In this document: positions 8,489-16,943 of the stretch, one piece after another | Layout of the letters: each line of letters begins with the position of its first letter | Numbering within the stretch: position 1 is the stretch's first letter | Source: Paraburkholderia sp. LEh10 | GTDB lineage: Bacteria; Pseudomonadota; Gammaproteobacteria; Burkholderiales; Burkholderiaceae | Reading direction: 5' to 3' | Assembly (NCBI RefSeq): GCF_017814945.1 | Contig: NZ_JAGIPX010000065.1 | Location: 1 to 44,268, forward strand | DNA: 44,268 nt | Program-made: the position numbers and the translations under genes | Notes under the pieces: generated by a model | What the model saw: the letters and a program-made list of their open reading frames with translations, nothing else | Database searches by the model: none | Told to the model about the DNA's origin: nothing

Positions 8489-9235
8489 TCAGGACTTCGC
8501 CGGCTCGACGCCGAACCACTTCTTGTAGATCGCCGCATAGCGGCCATCAGCCTTGATCTTCGCGAGCGCCGCGTTGACCTTCGGCACCAGCGCACTGCCC
8601 TTCGGGAACGCGATGCCGTATTGCTGCGCCATCATCTGCGGACCGACCGCCTTCACGCGTCCCTTGCCCGCCGTGTTGATGTAGTAGAGAACGTTCGGCG
8701 TGTCGTGCATCGCCGCATCGACGCGTCCCGTCTGCAGTTCCAGATAGGCGTTGTCGATATTCGGAAACTGGCGCAGATCGGTGCCCGCGAAATGCGCCTT
8801 CGCGTAGTCCGCCGCCGACGTGCCCGTCTTGATCGCGAGCGATTTGCCCTTCAGGTCGTCCGCCCCCTTGATCGCGCTCGTGGCGGGCACCATCAGCATG
8901 AAGCCGCTGTCGTAATAGCCGTCGGAAAAGTCGATCACCTTCTTGCGCTCGTCCTTGATCGTGATGCCCGCGAGCGCGACGTCGACGTTATGCGTCTGCA
9001 GCGCGGGAAGGATGCCGCTGAAGTCCATTGGCTGCAGCTTGTAGTCGATCTTCAGGTCCTTCGCGATCGCCGACCACAAATCGATGTCGAAGCCGACGTA
9101 CTTGTCGCCCTGCTTGAATTCGAACGGCACGAACGCCGTGTCGCAGGCGACCAGCAAGGTCTCGGCGCGCGCCGCATGACCAAGGACGGAAACGGCGACG
9201 AGTGCAGCCGCGGCGAGCTTTGCTACGAGTTTCAT
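8489..9235 (-). CDS. Polar amino-acid ABC transporter periplasmic binding protein (GlnH-like)
   Basis: This codes 248 residues from the ATG at 9235. A Sec signal peptide is clear: MKLVAKL, a hydrophobic Ala/Val core, then cleavage after AARA. The mature part is a type II (SBP_bac_3) binding protein with FVPFEFKQGDKYVGFDIDLW, DVALAGITIKDERKKVIDFSDGYYDSG and the KTGTSAADYAK hinge region. It lacks a lipobox, so it is a soluble periplasmic protein. It opens the operon SBP-permease-ATPase-C45 peptidase-RpiR. The longer frame to 9274 would start before the signal peptide and is not favoured. The promoter and dyads lie just upstream. Confidence 0.93.
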   Translation of the reverse strand: MKLVAKLAAAALVAVSVLGHAARAETLLVACDTAFVPFEFKQGDKYVGFDIDLWSAIAKDLKIDYKLQPMDFSGILPALQTHNVDVALAGITIKDERKKVIDFSDGYYDSGFMLMVPATSAIKGADDLKGKSLAIKTGTSAADYAKAHFAGTDLRQFPNIDNAYLELQTGRVDAAMHDTPNVLYYINTAGKGRVKAVGPQMMAQQYGIAFPKGSALVPKVNAALAKIKADGRYAAIYKKWFGVEPAKS

Positions 9236-9270
9236 GACGATCCCCTTCGGAGTTGGGTTGACGAACGACA

Positions 9271-9342
9271 GCAAACCGATTTGCGCTGAGTATCTTAGTG
9301 CAAATTAATTTGCGCAATAGGGGCGAACGCAAATCTGATTGC
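9271..9342. promoter_or_regulatory. Three operator-like dyads at exact 29-bp steps
   Basis: Three 14-bp elements start at 9271, 9300 and 9329. They read GCAAACCGATTTGC, GCAAATTAATTTGC (perfectly symmetric) and GCAAATCTGATTGC. The common half-site is GCAAA/TTTGC. Their steps are 29 and 29 bases. They straddle the promoter of the operon that ends with an RpiR gene. Several sites with fixed spacing suggest cooperative binding of an oligomeric regulator. The RpiR protein is the obvious candidate (inference). Confidence 0.6.
9289..9317 (-). promoter_or_regulatory. Promoter of the ABC importer/C45 peptidase operon
   Basis: The minus strand reads TTGCGC (9317-9312), a 17-base spacer, then GATACT (9294-9289). 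This is an acceptable sigma-70 match placed about 55 bases before the start codon. The middle operator-like dyad (9300-9313) lies mainly in the spacer, where a bound repressor would block polymerase. Confidence 0.55.
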
Positions 9343-9578
9343 GAGGGTGGTAAACCCTGGTGAGAATCGTCGGCGAATCGTCGGCGACGAATGGCGCTGC
9401 GCAATCAGGAAGTCGCTGAGCTTCAGCCGGAGGCAAACGAAAAAAACGCGTGTCGCCGAAGGGTTGCAACGCGCATTTGCAAAACTGACGGATGTCTGGC
9501 GATAACCCGCAATATCAGCCGCGTGCCGATTGATGGCGGCCACGCGCAGGCTTGCGCAAGCGCTGCGCGCGCACGCGC

Positions 9579-9779
9579 TCAGTCAACGATCTGCGGCTCG
9601 TCGATCGCGCGCGTCAGCAGGTCGAGAAACGCCTGCATCGTTTGCGGCAGCGTGCGCCCCGCCATCGTCTGAACCTGCAGCGTGCGCTGATGCAATTCCG
9701 CATTCGTGATCGGCACGGCCGCGAGCCCGTCCACGTCGAGGCGGCTGCGCACCGTCAGATAGCCCGTCAGTGACGGCAT
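9579..9779 (-). pseudogene. Truncated C-terminal remnant of a LysR-type regulator
   Basis: A frame of 66 codons reads as the last part of a LysR substrate-binding domain: MPSLTGYLTVRS, then GLAAVPITNAELHQR, then MAGRTLPQTMQAFLDLL. This matches the usual closing strand-helix pattern (VPI..., AGRTL..., F...LL) of that family. The DNA-binding half is absent. Immediately to the right lies a 14-bp minisatellite and then ppk2, so the gene has lost its front part. No regulated partner is evident. Confidence 0.55.
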
Positions 9780-9823
9780 CCGTAAGGCACACAAAGCTTT
9801 GCAGCGCCGCCGGCATGCCCGGA

Positions 9824-9907
9824 CGCATCGCGGCGTGCGCATCGAGGTGTGCGCATCGCGGCGTGCGCATCGCGGCGTGCGCATCGCGGTGTGCGCATCG
9901 AGGTGTG
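9824..9907. repeat. 14-bp tandem repeat, six copies
   Basis: Units CGCATCGCGGCGTG and CGCATCGAGGTGTG alternate in six head-to-tail copies, with substitutions only at two positions, and a broken seventh copy follows. The array lies between the LysR remnant and the end of ppk2. A 14-bp unit shifts frame at each copy, so it is not a coding repeat. Confidence 0.9.
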
Positions 9908-9919
9908 CGTCGCGGCAGA

Positions 9920-11062
9920 TCACATTGCGCGGCCGACGATCAACGGGTCCACAGCGCCGATCAGGTTCAGGTCGCGATTCGCGTAAGGCAGCTTGTGCAG
10001 CACGTAGCGCATCGCATTGAGCCGGGCGCGCTTCTTGCAACCGGATCGCACGACTGTCCATGGCGTATCCGCCGTGTCCGTATGCGTGAACATCGCCTCC
10101 TTGGCCTGTGTGTATTCGTCCCATTTGTCGAGCGATGCCAGATCGACGGGACTGAGCTTCCATTGCTTGAGAGGATGCACCTGGCGTTCCTTGAAGCGGC
10201 GCGCCTGTTCCTCGCGGCTCACCGAGAACCAGAACTTCACGATATGAATACCGCTTTGCGCGAGGTGCCGCTCGAAGGCAGGGACCTGTTGCATGAACTC
10301 GGTGTACTCGCCCTGCGTGCAGAAGCTCATCACGCGTTCGACGCCCGCGCGGTTGTACCATGACCGGTCGAACAGCACGATCTCGCCCGCCGTGGGCAAA
10401 TGCTGAACGTAGCGCTGAAAATACCACTGCCCACGCTCCAGTTCCGTCGGTTTTTCGAGCGCGACCACGCGCGCGCCGCGCGGGTTCAGATGCTCCATGA
10501 AGCGCTTGATCGTTCCGCCCTTGCCGGCGGCGTCGCGCCCTTCGAAAAGAATCATCACGCGCTGCCCCGTTTCGCGCACCCACGCCTGCAGCTTCAACAG
10601 TTCGACCTGCAAGCGATACTTCTGCTTCTCGTATGCCTTGCGCGACATCAGGTTCAGATACGGATAACCGCCTTCGCGCAACGCGGGCGAAAGTTCGTCG
10701 TCGGGATGGCGCCGCATGCCCGCTGACCAGGTGGAAGGATTGCCTTCCAGCAGAAGACTCCGCAAGGCGCTGACCTCGTCGGCGGACATGCCGTCCATCA
10801 AGGTCCTCACCGCATCGATCAGCGTGTCCGCGTCTTGCAATGCATTGGCTTCGAGCACCGCCTGCATGTTGTTGGCGAGCAGATCGTTGGCGGCGTCGAT
10901 CGCATGGCTGGTTTGCGCAAGCTCGGCCGATCTTGCCGTCTTGCCGGGAATGGTGTCACCGCGCGACGCGCGGCGCGAACCGGAGGGATCGGCGGCATGC
11001 GCCGGTGTTGGAGGCGCTTGCGCCGGAATTGCTGAATTGTCGTGATCGGCTGTCAACTTCAT
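9920..11062 (-). CDS. ppk2: Polyphosphate kinase 2
   Basis: This codes 380 residues. PPK2 transfers phosphate between polyphosphate and nucleoside di- or monophosphates in the cytoplasm. Residues 1-120 are a variable N-extension. The kinase domain has GGYPYLNLMSRKAYEKQKYRLQ, Walker A EGRDAAGKG (174-182), the EKPTELERGQWYFQRYV segment and the Walker B/lid region FDRSWYNRAGVE (231-242). It also has the KERQVHPLKQWKLSPVD stretch typical of the family. One PPK2 domain and an N-extension fit a class I (GDP/ADP phosphorylating) enzyme, though the class is an inference. ydcH lies 61 bases upstream on the same strand and may be cotranscribed. Confidence 0.92.
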   Translation of the reverse strand: MKLTADHDNSAIPAQAPPTPAHAADPSGSRRASRGDTIPGKTARSAELAQTSHAIDAANDLLANNMQAVLEANALQDADTLIDAVRTLMDGMSADEVSALRSLLLEGNPSTWSAGMRRHPDDELSPALREGGYPYLNLMSRKAYEKQKYRLQVELLKLQAWVRETGQRVMILFEGRDAAGKGGTIKRFMEHLNPRGARVVALEKPTELERGQWYFQRYVQHLPTAGEIVLFDRSWYNRAGVERVMSFCTQGEYTEFMQQVPAFERHLAQSGIHIVKFWFSVSREEQARRFKERQVHPLKQWKLSPVDLASLDKWDEYTQAKEAMFTHTDTADTPWTVVRSGCKKRARLNAMRYVLHKLPYANRDLNLIGAVDPLIVGRAM

Positions 11063-11123
11063 CGGCTCCTGTTTGAATTGTCATCGAATCCCGAACTGCC
11101 TTCCGTGGCGAACGGGCGGTCCG

Positions 11124-11345
11124 TCACGCTGTGGCATCGGCCTTCTTCAGGATTACGTAAATTCTGTCCTTTAGCTGCAGCTTTTCTTTCTTCAGGATTT
11201 CGATACTGAGGCGCTCGCCAGGTGTAACGCCCGTTTCCATGTTCCGAACCTGGTGATCCAGTTCGTTATGACGCTCGAAGAGCCGCGCGAAATGGGCATC
11301 TTCCGTCTTAAGGCGCGAGATCAGATCGCGATACTCAGGAAACAT
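11124..11345 (-). CDS. YdcH-family (DUF465) small coiled-coil protein
   Basis: This codes 73 residues, almost all helical: MFPEYRDLISRLK, FARLFERHNELDHQVRNME, and LKKEKLQLKDRIY. The pattern H-N-E-L-D and K-K-x-K-L-x-L-K-D is the DUF465/YdcH signature. The function of the family is unclear. The gene has a GAGG site near its ATG and precedes ppk2 on the same strand. Confidence 0.85.
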   Translation of the reverse strand: MFPEYRDLISRLKTEDAHFARLFERHNELDHQVRNMETGVTPGERLSIEILKKEKLQLKDRIYVILKKADATA

Positions 11346-11588
11346 GACACCTCCTCAGAGTGACAGTGAGATCGTTCGATCATTGTCGCATCGTGACGAG
11401 TCCTGGCAACTCATACGGACGGCTAATGAGTGTGTCACGTGGTCGCATTCCGGGCGGTGAATGGATGCGCGCCTGCCTGTCGCCAACGTGGGATGACGGG
11501 CATCAAGCCGTTGCGCCGGCGCATTTGACAAAGCGTGAATGTTCGAATGCGCGGCGCTCAGTGCAAGCTGGGCATCGCTCGCGCGGCC

Positions 11589-11714
11589 TCACGGTCCCGC
11601 GCGATCGAGCGATGTGAGGATCTCATGCGCGGCGGCCACCCGGTCTGCGATCGGGAAGTTCCGAACGCCACATCTGCGCCAAAGGCATTGGTCGAGCCCG
11701 TCTTGTTGATTCAT
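11589..11714 (-). CDS. Possible 41-residue small protein after the drug exporter gene
   Basis: A minus-strand frame opens with ATG at 11714 behind a GAGG run and stops at 11589-11591. It lies 36 bases downstream of the exporter stop. Its second half (FPIADRVAAAHEILTSLDRAGP) resembles the C-terminal helix of zinc-type quinone/alcohol dehydrogenases, so it may be a relic of such a gene. The rest of the 11346-11750 gap shows no other convincing frame. Confidence 0.25.
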   Translation of the reverse strand: MNQQDGLDQCLWRRCGVRNFPIADRVAAAHEILTSLDRAGP

Positions 11715-11750
11715 GCCTCATACGCACGCCGAGCGCCCTGCTCCGACGAC

Positions 11751-13253
11751 TCACATCTCCGTCAGATGTGCAGCCGCTGATGTTTCGCGAGATCGTCCGC
11801 CGATCTTGATGGAGGGCACCATCATCACCGACAACACCGCTGCCGCGCAGATCACGACGATCGACAGGAAGGTCAGATGCAGCGAATGATGGAGCGCCGC
11901 GCGCACCAGCTCGTTGCTGGCCAGCGCCGTCTGCGCGGCGCCCGGCGTGACATCGAGCAGGGAGCGCAGCTGCTCGGACGTGATCGATGTGCCCTTGAAA
12001 TGACTGAGCCCGAAGTTCAGCACCGCGCCGAAGATGGCCGCGCCGAGCGTGCTGCCCAGATTGCGTGAAAACAGATTCGAGGCCGTCGCCGAGCCGCGTT
12101 CGAGCGGCTGCACGATCTCCTGGATCAGGATCAGCGAACTGACGCTCACAATCCCCATGCCGAGGCCCATCACCAGCGAACCGACGCCCGCCACGACGGG
12201 CGAGCTTTGCGGATTGAGCACGGCGAACGCGATCGCGCCGAGCGGCAGAAAGAAGCTGCCCGCCACCATCGTGCGCCGCAGCCCGAGCCGATGAAACGAC
12301 TTCGCGGTAAAGGTCGCGCCCGACGGCCAGCCGAGCATCACCATCGTCAGTGCGAGACCCGCGACCACGGGCGACTGATGCAGCACGCCCTGCACGTACA
12401 TCGGCAGGAACGTCGTGAGCCCCATCAGCGCCATGCCCGACAGCACCGTCGCCGCATTGCACGCCGCAATCGGGCGGTGGCTCCATAGCGAGAACGAGAT
12501 CATCGGCTCCGGCACGCGCCGCTCGTGCCACACGAACGCCGCGCCGCTCACGACGAACAGCGCGACTTCGAACAGCGCGCGGCCATCGTCTTGCGAGCCT
12601 GCATCCGTGAGCGCCATCATCAGCGCGCCGATGGCGACGGTGAAGAGCACGGCGCCCAGCAGATCGATAGACGGACGCTGATGGCGCTTCTCCTCGTGCA
12701 GGTACGAAACGAAGCCGAACGCCGCGAGCAGGCCGATGGGCACGTTGATCCAGAAGATCCACGACCACGACAGATCGCGGATCAAAAGGCCGCCCGCCAT
12801 CGGCCCGATCACGGCCGAGATCGCCCAGACGCTGGCGAGGTAGCCCTGGATCTTGCCGCGCTCGCGCGCCGGATACAGGTCCCCTACGATGGTCAGCGTC
12901 ACCGGCTGGATCGCGCCCGCGCCGATGCCCTGGATCAGACGGAACGCGATCATCGCGGGCATCGACCACGCGAAACCCGCGCCGAGCGAACCGATCAGGA
13001 AGATCGCGATGCCGACGAGCACGGTCGGCTTGCGGCCGTACAGATCGGCGAGCTTGCCGAACACGACGGTCATCGCCGTCTGCGCGAGCAGGAACGACGA
13101 GAAGACCCAGCTGTAAAGACGCAGTCCGCCGAGTTGCGTGACGATTTGCGGCATGGCCGTCGATACGATGGTCGCTTCGATAGCCACCATCGCCATCGAC
13201 GCCATCACGGATGCGATGACGAGATGACGCTTCGTCTGAGGATGATTCGACAT
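11751..13253 (-). CDS. DHA2-family (EmrB/QacA-type) multidrug MFS exporter
   Basis: The product has 500 residues with about 14 predicted membrane spans. It exports toxic organics by proton antiport across the inner membrane. Family marks are ATIVSTAMPQIVTQLGG in helix 1, the motif A loop GKLADLYGRKPTV, motif C-like VIGPMAGGLLIRD, and WSWIFWINVPIG. The C-terminal part has SSLILIQEIVQPLERGSATA and LGAAIFGAVLNFG. The gene is monocistronic and has no adjacent membrane-fusion protein, so it likely acts alone. No regulator is adjacent. Confidence 0.9.
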   Translation of the reverse strand: MSNHPQTKRHLVIASVMASMAMVAIEATIVSTAMPQIVTQLGGLRLYSWVFSSFLLAQTAMTVVFGKLADLYGRKPTVLVGIAIFLIGSLGAGFAWSMPAMIAFRLIQGIGAGAIQPVTLTIVGDLYPARERGKIQGYLASVWAISAVIGPMAGGLLIRDLSWSWIFWINVPIGLLAAFGFVSYLHEEKRHQRPSIDLLGAVLFTVAIGALMMALTDAGSQDDGRALFEVALFVVSGAAFVWHERRVPEPMISFSLWSHRPIAACNAATVLSGMALMGLTTFLPMYVQGVLHQSPVVAGLALTMVMLGWPSGATFTAKSFHRLGLRRTMVAGSFFLPLGAIAFAVLNPQSSPVVAGVGSLVMGLGMGIVSVSSLILIQEIVQPLERGSATASNLFSRNLGSTLGAAIFGAVLNFGLSHFKGTSITSEQLRSLLDVTPGAAQTALASNELVRAALHHSLHLTFLSIVVICAAAVLSVMMVPSIKIGGRSRETSAAAHLTEM

Positions 13254-13435
13254 GGGGACGAGGTTGTAATGTGCAGCGCGAAAGCCGGCAGCGCGTGATG
13301 TCTACGCTTGATGTCTACGCTTGCGCGAGCCCGGTGCGGGCAAAGGAAACTATGCTACCGCTTAATTGCGTCGCTTGCACTTGGTTGTACGTGCATCCAC
13401 AAAGCGCAAATGGATTCTCACGGTATGGCGCCATT

Positions 13436-15661
13436 TCACTCGCAGGCGGCCGCGAGCCGCCGCGCGAGCGCCTGCGCACCCGGCATGTCGAGCCGCAGCG
13501 ACGCATATGCGCTGCGCTTCACGTCGTCGGGCAAGGTCCAGTCCCACTTTTCGTTGTCGATGTTACCGATCGCGCGCAGCGCGTCGGCTTTCTGCGCAGG
13601 CGTGAGCGACGCGATCCGTTGCAGCGTGTCCTTCACCGCGTCGGCGCGCACGCTGACCACCGGGCCGAGATTCCATGCGTCGAGTCCTTCGGCACGCAGC
13701 AGCACGACGAGCGCATCGTTGATCCCGTCGCCTGACCATGTCGCGAGTATCGTGTTGCCGCCGTGCCTGAACACGGCGCGCGTGGCCAGTTCATTCGACG
13801 CGAAATAGCGGCGCGCCTCTTCGAGCAATTCGCGCCCCGTGGTATCGAGAAACACGACGGGCGCCTGATCGTTGAGCACATTGAACATCTCGCGCCGCAC
13901 TTCATCGTGCACGAGCGAACCGCCGCCGTCGAACACGGGCGGCACGCCGCCCTGATCCGCCTTCACGTATACCGTTTTCTTGCCTGCATCGACTTCCTGC
14001 ACGCGCCAGCGCTGCCCGCCGAACACGAGGCCCTGGCCCGGCGTCAGCGGACGCGACACGGGCAGCGAGCCCAGCACCTTCGCGCCCGCGATGATGCGGA
14101 ACTCGTCGTCGGTCGTAAAAGATGCGTAGAACTCATAGTGATTGACGAGCCGCTCGCCCGCCGGGCCATGCAGCAGCAGGCCGCCCGCTTCCTGCACGAG
14201 CAGATCCTTCGCGCCGAGGCCGCGCAGGATCGCGGCAAAGCTCGCCTTGTCGATCGCACTGAACGGGCCTTGCGCAACCAGTGTGTCCCACAGTTCGCTC
14301 GCGCGCGCGCCGCCGCGTTCGGCGATGACCGAGAGAATCTGCTGCACGAGCGTCGACGGATGCATGCCGCCCGCGCGCGGCGGCTCGAACCAGCCGCGCA
14401 GCAGCAGATTGATCATCGCCACCGATTGCACGAGACCTTCGCGCAGCCGGTCCGAGAGGTCGGCGTCGCTGTGCAGTTCCGCTTCGACGCAGTAGCCGCG
14501 CAGAATCGCCGCCTCGCCCTTGCGCCGGCCCGAGCGCCCGAGCCGCTGCCGAAGGCTCGCCACGGATGGCGGCGCGCCGACCTGCACGACGCTCTTCACC
14601 GCGCCGATATCGATGCCCAGTTCGAGCGTCGTCGTGCAGACGGCGCTCGCGGGCCGGTCGCCTGCCTTCAGCGCCGCTTCCGTCTGCTCGCGCAACTCCT
14701 TCGACAGGCTGCCGTGATGCGGCCAGAACTCGTTCGGATAGCCGTCGCGCTCACACGCGCGGCGCAACAGGTCCGCGTACAGCTCGACTTGCCGGCGGCT
14801 GTTCGGAAAGATCAGATTGTTCGAGCCGCGCAGCACCTTGTACATGTGACTCGCGACCTCGACGGTGCTGGCGGGCACGATGTCTTCGAGACCCGGGTTC
14901 TCGATATCGGGCTCGACATGGATGCGCGGCGGCTTCTCGACATAGCCCTTGAGCAGGATCTTCAGCTCTTGCCCTGCATTGCCCGACTCGATGATGTGCA
15001 CGTCCTGCGCGGCTCCCGGGCGCAAGAATTCCGCGGCGAGCCGCATGTCGCCGAGCGTCGCCGACAGGCCGACGCGCGGCACCACGCGAGCACATGCGCG
15101 ATCGACGCGCTGCATCAGCGATTGCAGCTGCATGCCGCGTTCGGAGCCGATGAACGCGTGCAGCTCGTCGACGACGACATAGCGCAGCGCGCCGAACGTC
15201 GCGGCCAGCGACGCGCCGCGCGTGACGAACATCGCTTCGAGCGATTCCGGCGTGATCAGCAAGACGCCTGCGGGCTTCTTCAGAAAGCGCTGCTTGCGTC
15301 CCGACGACACGTCGCCGTGCCAGCCCGTGACGGGAATGTCCAGCGACTCGCACAGCTTGTCGAGACGCGACCATTGATCGTTGATCAGCGCCTTCAGCGG
15401 ACTGATGTAGAGCACCGAGCCGCCGCACGGCTCATCGCGCAGCAGGTTCGACAGGATCGGCAGAAAGGCCGCTTCCGTCTTGCCCGCCGCCGTCGCGGCG
15501 GCGATGATCACATCGCGCCCGGCATCGATCAGCGCGGGCACCGCCCGCTCCTGTGCATCGCGCAGCTCGGTCCAGCCTTCGCGCCAGATCCAGCGGCGAA
15601 TGCGCTCATCGAGCAGATCGAAGCTGCGCGAGTCAGTTGAGCCGGAAGCTGGCAAGCTCAT
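13436..15661 (-). CDS. sngC: Lhr/BrxHI-like DExH helicase, Shango component C
   Basis: This codes 741 residues of a superfamily 2 helicase. Motifs seen are Walker A ATAAGKT (56-62), YISPLKALINDQ (Ia), VVVDELHAF (DELH at 165-168), GLSATLGD (199-205) and the motif VI segment QRLGRSGRR (372-380). The C-terminal half resembles the Lhr/BrxHI accessory domains. Its start overlaps the ATPase gene by 29 bases. In the Shango defence system a helicase of this type works with a TerB-domain protein and a BrxD-like ATPase, which is exactly the order here. BREX also uses BrxHI, but brxC, pglX and pglZ are missing. Confidence 0.85.
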   Translation of the reverse strand: MSLPASGSTDSRSFDLLDERIRRWIWREGWTELRDAQERAVPALIDAGRDVIIAAATAAGKTEAAFLPILSNLLRDEPCGGSVLYISPLKALINDQWSRLDKLCESLDIPVTGWHGDVSSGRKQRFLKKPAGVLLITPESLEAMFVTRGASLAATFGALRYVVVDELHAFIGSERGMQLQSLMQRVDRACARVVPRVGLSATLGDMRLAAEFLRPGAAQDVHIIESGNAGQELKILLKGYVEKPPRIHVEPDIENPGLEDIVPASTVEVASHMYKVLRGSNNLIFPNSRRQVELYADLLRRACERDGYPNEFWPHHGSLSKELREQTEAALKAGDRPASAVCTTTLELGIDIGAVKSVVQVGAPPSVASLRQRLGRSGRRKGEAAILRGYCVEAELHSDADLSDRLREGLVQSVAMINLLLRGWFEPPRAGGMHPSTLVQQILSVIAERGGARASELWDTLVAQGPFSAIDKASFAAILRGLGAKDLLVQEAGGLLLHGPAGERLVNHYEFYASFTTDDEFRIIAGAKVLGSLPVSRPLTPGQGLVFGGQRWRVQEVDAGKKTVYVKADQGGVPPVFDGGGSLVHDEVRREMFNVLNDQAPVVFLDTTGRELLEEARRYFASNELATRAVFRHGGNTILATWSGDGINDALVVLLRAEGLDAWNLGPVVSVRADAVKDTLQRIASLTPAQKADALRAIGNIDNEKWDWTLPDDVKRSAYASLRLDMPGAQALARRLAAACE

Positions 15662-16943
15662 CGTCGCTGTCGGAAGCGGCGTCGTTGACGATGTCCGCCG
15701 CGCCGCCCGTGTCGCGCTCGATCTCCATGCTGCCGATCAGCCCGCGCCACTCGGCCGACGGGTTCTGCTCCAGCACCGAGAGCAGATTGATGAACGCGGT
15801 GATCGTCGTGCGCGGCGTGCGGAAGTAGGCTTCGCCGAGGCGCGTCGCACAATGCGCCATGAACGCGGGAATCGCGTCCTCGGGCACGAGCGCCTTGCTC
15901 GCGTCGCCGAACGCGTAGACGAGGCGCAGCTTGTCGAGCAGCACGTAGAAGTCTTCGGGCGTGAGCGCGGCGAGGCGGATCACGGGCCCGCTATAGTCGA
16001 CGAGGCCGTTCGTCGCGAACGTGTTTTCGGCGAGGCGCGATTGCAGCGCCGCGTAGCTGTAAAGACCGCGGCGCGTGTCGAGCAGAAACTCGGGCGTGCC
16101 GCCGAGCACGAAGCCCAGTCCCTCGGCCGTGCCTTGCAGCGAATCGTTCAGGATGCGCAGGATCTGCTCGTAGTTGGCGTTGCGCGACTGCACGTTGGCG
16201 AGCTTGTACAGGTTCACCATCTCGTCGAGACACACCATCAGGCCGCTATAGCCCGCCAGCCGCACGAAACGGCCAAGCAGCTTAAGCTGGTCGTACATGT
16301 TCGCGTCGTCGACGATCGTGCGCACGCCGAGGGCCTGGCGCGCGTCGGTGCGCGTGGCGAACTCGCCGCGCAGCCAGCGCACGGCATCGCTCTTGAGCTT
16401 CTCGTTGCCTTCCTCGAAGCCCCGGCAGTAGGCGGCGATCACATCGGCGAAATCGTAGCCGTTGACCATTTCCGTCAACTGCGAAAGCTGCGCGCGGATC
16501 ACTTCGTCGCTCGCGCGGCCCGTTGCCTTTGCTTCCGTCTTCGCCTGGCCGATGAACTTCTCCACCACGCCGGCAAGCGCGCCGCCTTCGGGCTTCGTGC
16601 GCGTCGCCATGTTCTTCACAAGTTCCGCATAGAGCGAGCGCGCCTGGCCGCCGGACGCATGCAGGCGCCGGTCGGGGTTCAGGTCCGCGTGAACGGTGAC
16701 GAGCTTTTTCTCGAGCGCGATCGCGCGCACGAGGTTCAGGAAAAACGTCTTGCCCGCGCCGTACTCGCCGACGACGATGCGAAACGCCGAGCCGCCGTCC
16801 GCGACGCGCTCGACATCCTTCAGCAGCGCTTCGAGTTCGCGCGCGCGCCCGACCTGGATCAGATGTTGCCCGATGCGCGGCACCACGCCGGCACGCAGGG
16901 ATTGCAGGACCGCATCGCGGTCCCTGGGGCGAATCGTTGTCAT
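15633..16943 (-). CDS. sngB: DUF2791/BrxD-like AAA ATPase, Shango component B
   Basis: This codes 436 residues from the ATG at 16943, which overlaps the TerB gene stop as ATGA. The frame extends to 17015 but that start would lie inside the TerB gene. Walker A is GEYGAGKTF (59-67), with the Walker B-like strand GLMVCLDEMVNLYK (about residue 240). Other DUF2791 marks are FFLNLVRAIALEKKLVTVHADLNPDRRLHA and the FVLGGTPEFLLD sensor region. Such ATPases pair with Lhr-like helicases in BREX type 2 and in Shango. The composition of its neighbours points to Shango. Confidence 0.85.
   Translation of the reverse strand: MTTIRPRDRDAVLQSLRAGVVPRIGQHLIQVGRARELEALLKDVERVADGGSAFRIVVGEYGAGKTFFLNLVRAIALEKKLVTVHADLNPDRRLHASGGQARSLYAELVKNMATRTKPEGGALAGVVEKFIGQAKTEAKATGRASDEVIRAQLSQLTEMVNGYDFADVIAAYCRGFEEGNEKLKSDAVRWLRGEFATRTDARQALGVRTIVDDANMYDQLKLLGRFVRLAGYSGLMVCLDEMVNLYKLANVQSRNANYEQILRILNDSLQGTAEGLGFVLGGTPEFLLDTRRGLYSYAALQSRLAENTFATNGLVDYSGPVIRLAALTPEDFYVLLDKLRLVYAFGDASKALVPEDAIPAFMAHCATRLGEAYFRTPRTTITAFINLLSVLEQNPSAEWRGLIGSMEIERDTGGAADIVNDAASDSDDELASFRLN

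Noticed and set aside
9579..10583. A single 334-codon gene spanning the LysR remnant, the repeat and part of ppk2
   Set aside because: The frame crosses the 14-bp repeat and lies out of phase inside ppk2. Only its last 66 codons look real.
13763..15640. A 625-codon plus-strand open frame opposite the helicase gene
   Set aside because: It is the mirror of a GC-rich gene. Its product is Arg/His/Gln-rich with no domain, while the minus strand shows all helicase motifs.
13436..16943. BREX system call for the BrxD-like ATPase and BrxHI-like helicase
   Set aside because: No brxC, pglX or pglZ is present, and the third gene codes TerB domains, which fits Shango.
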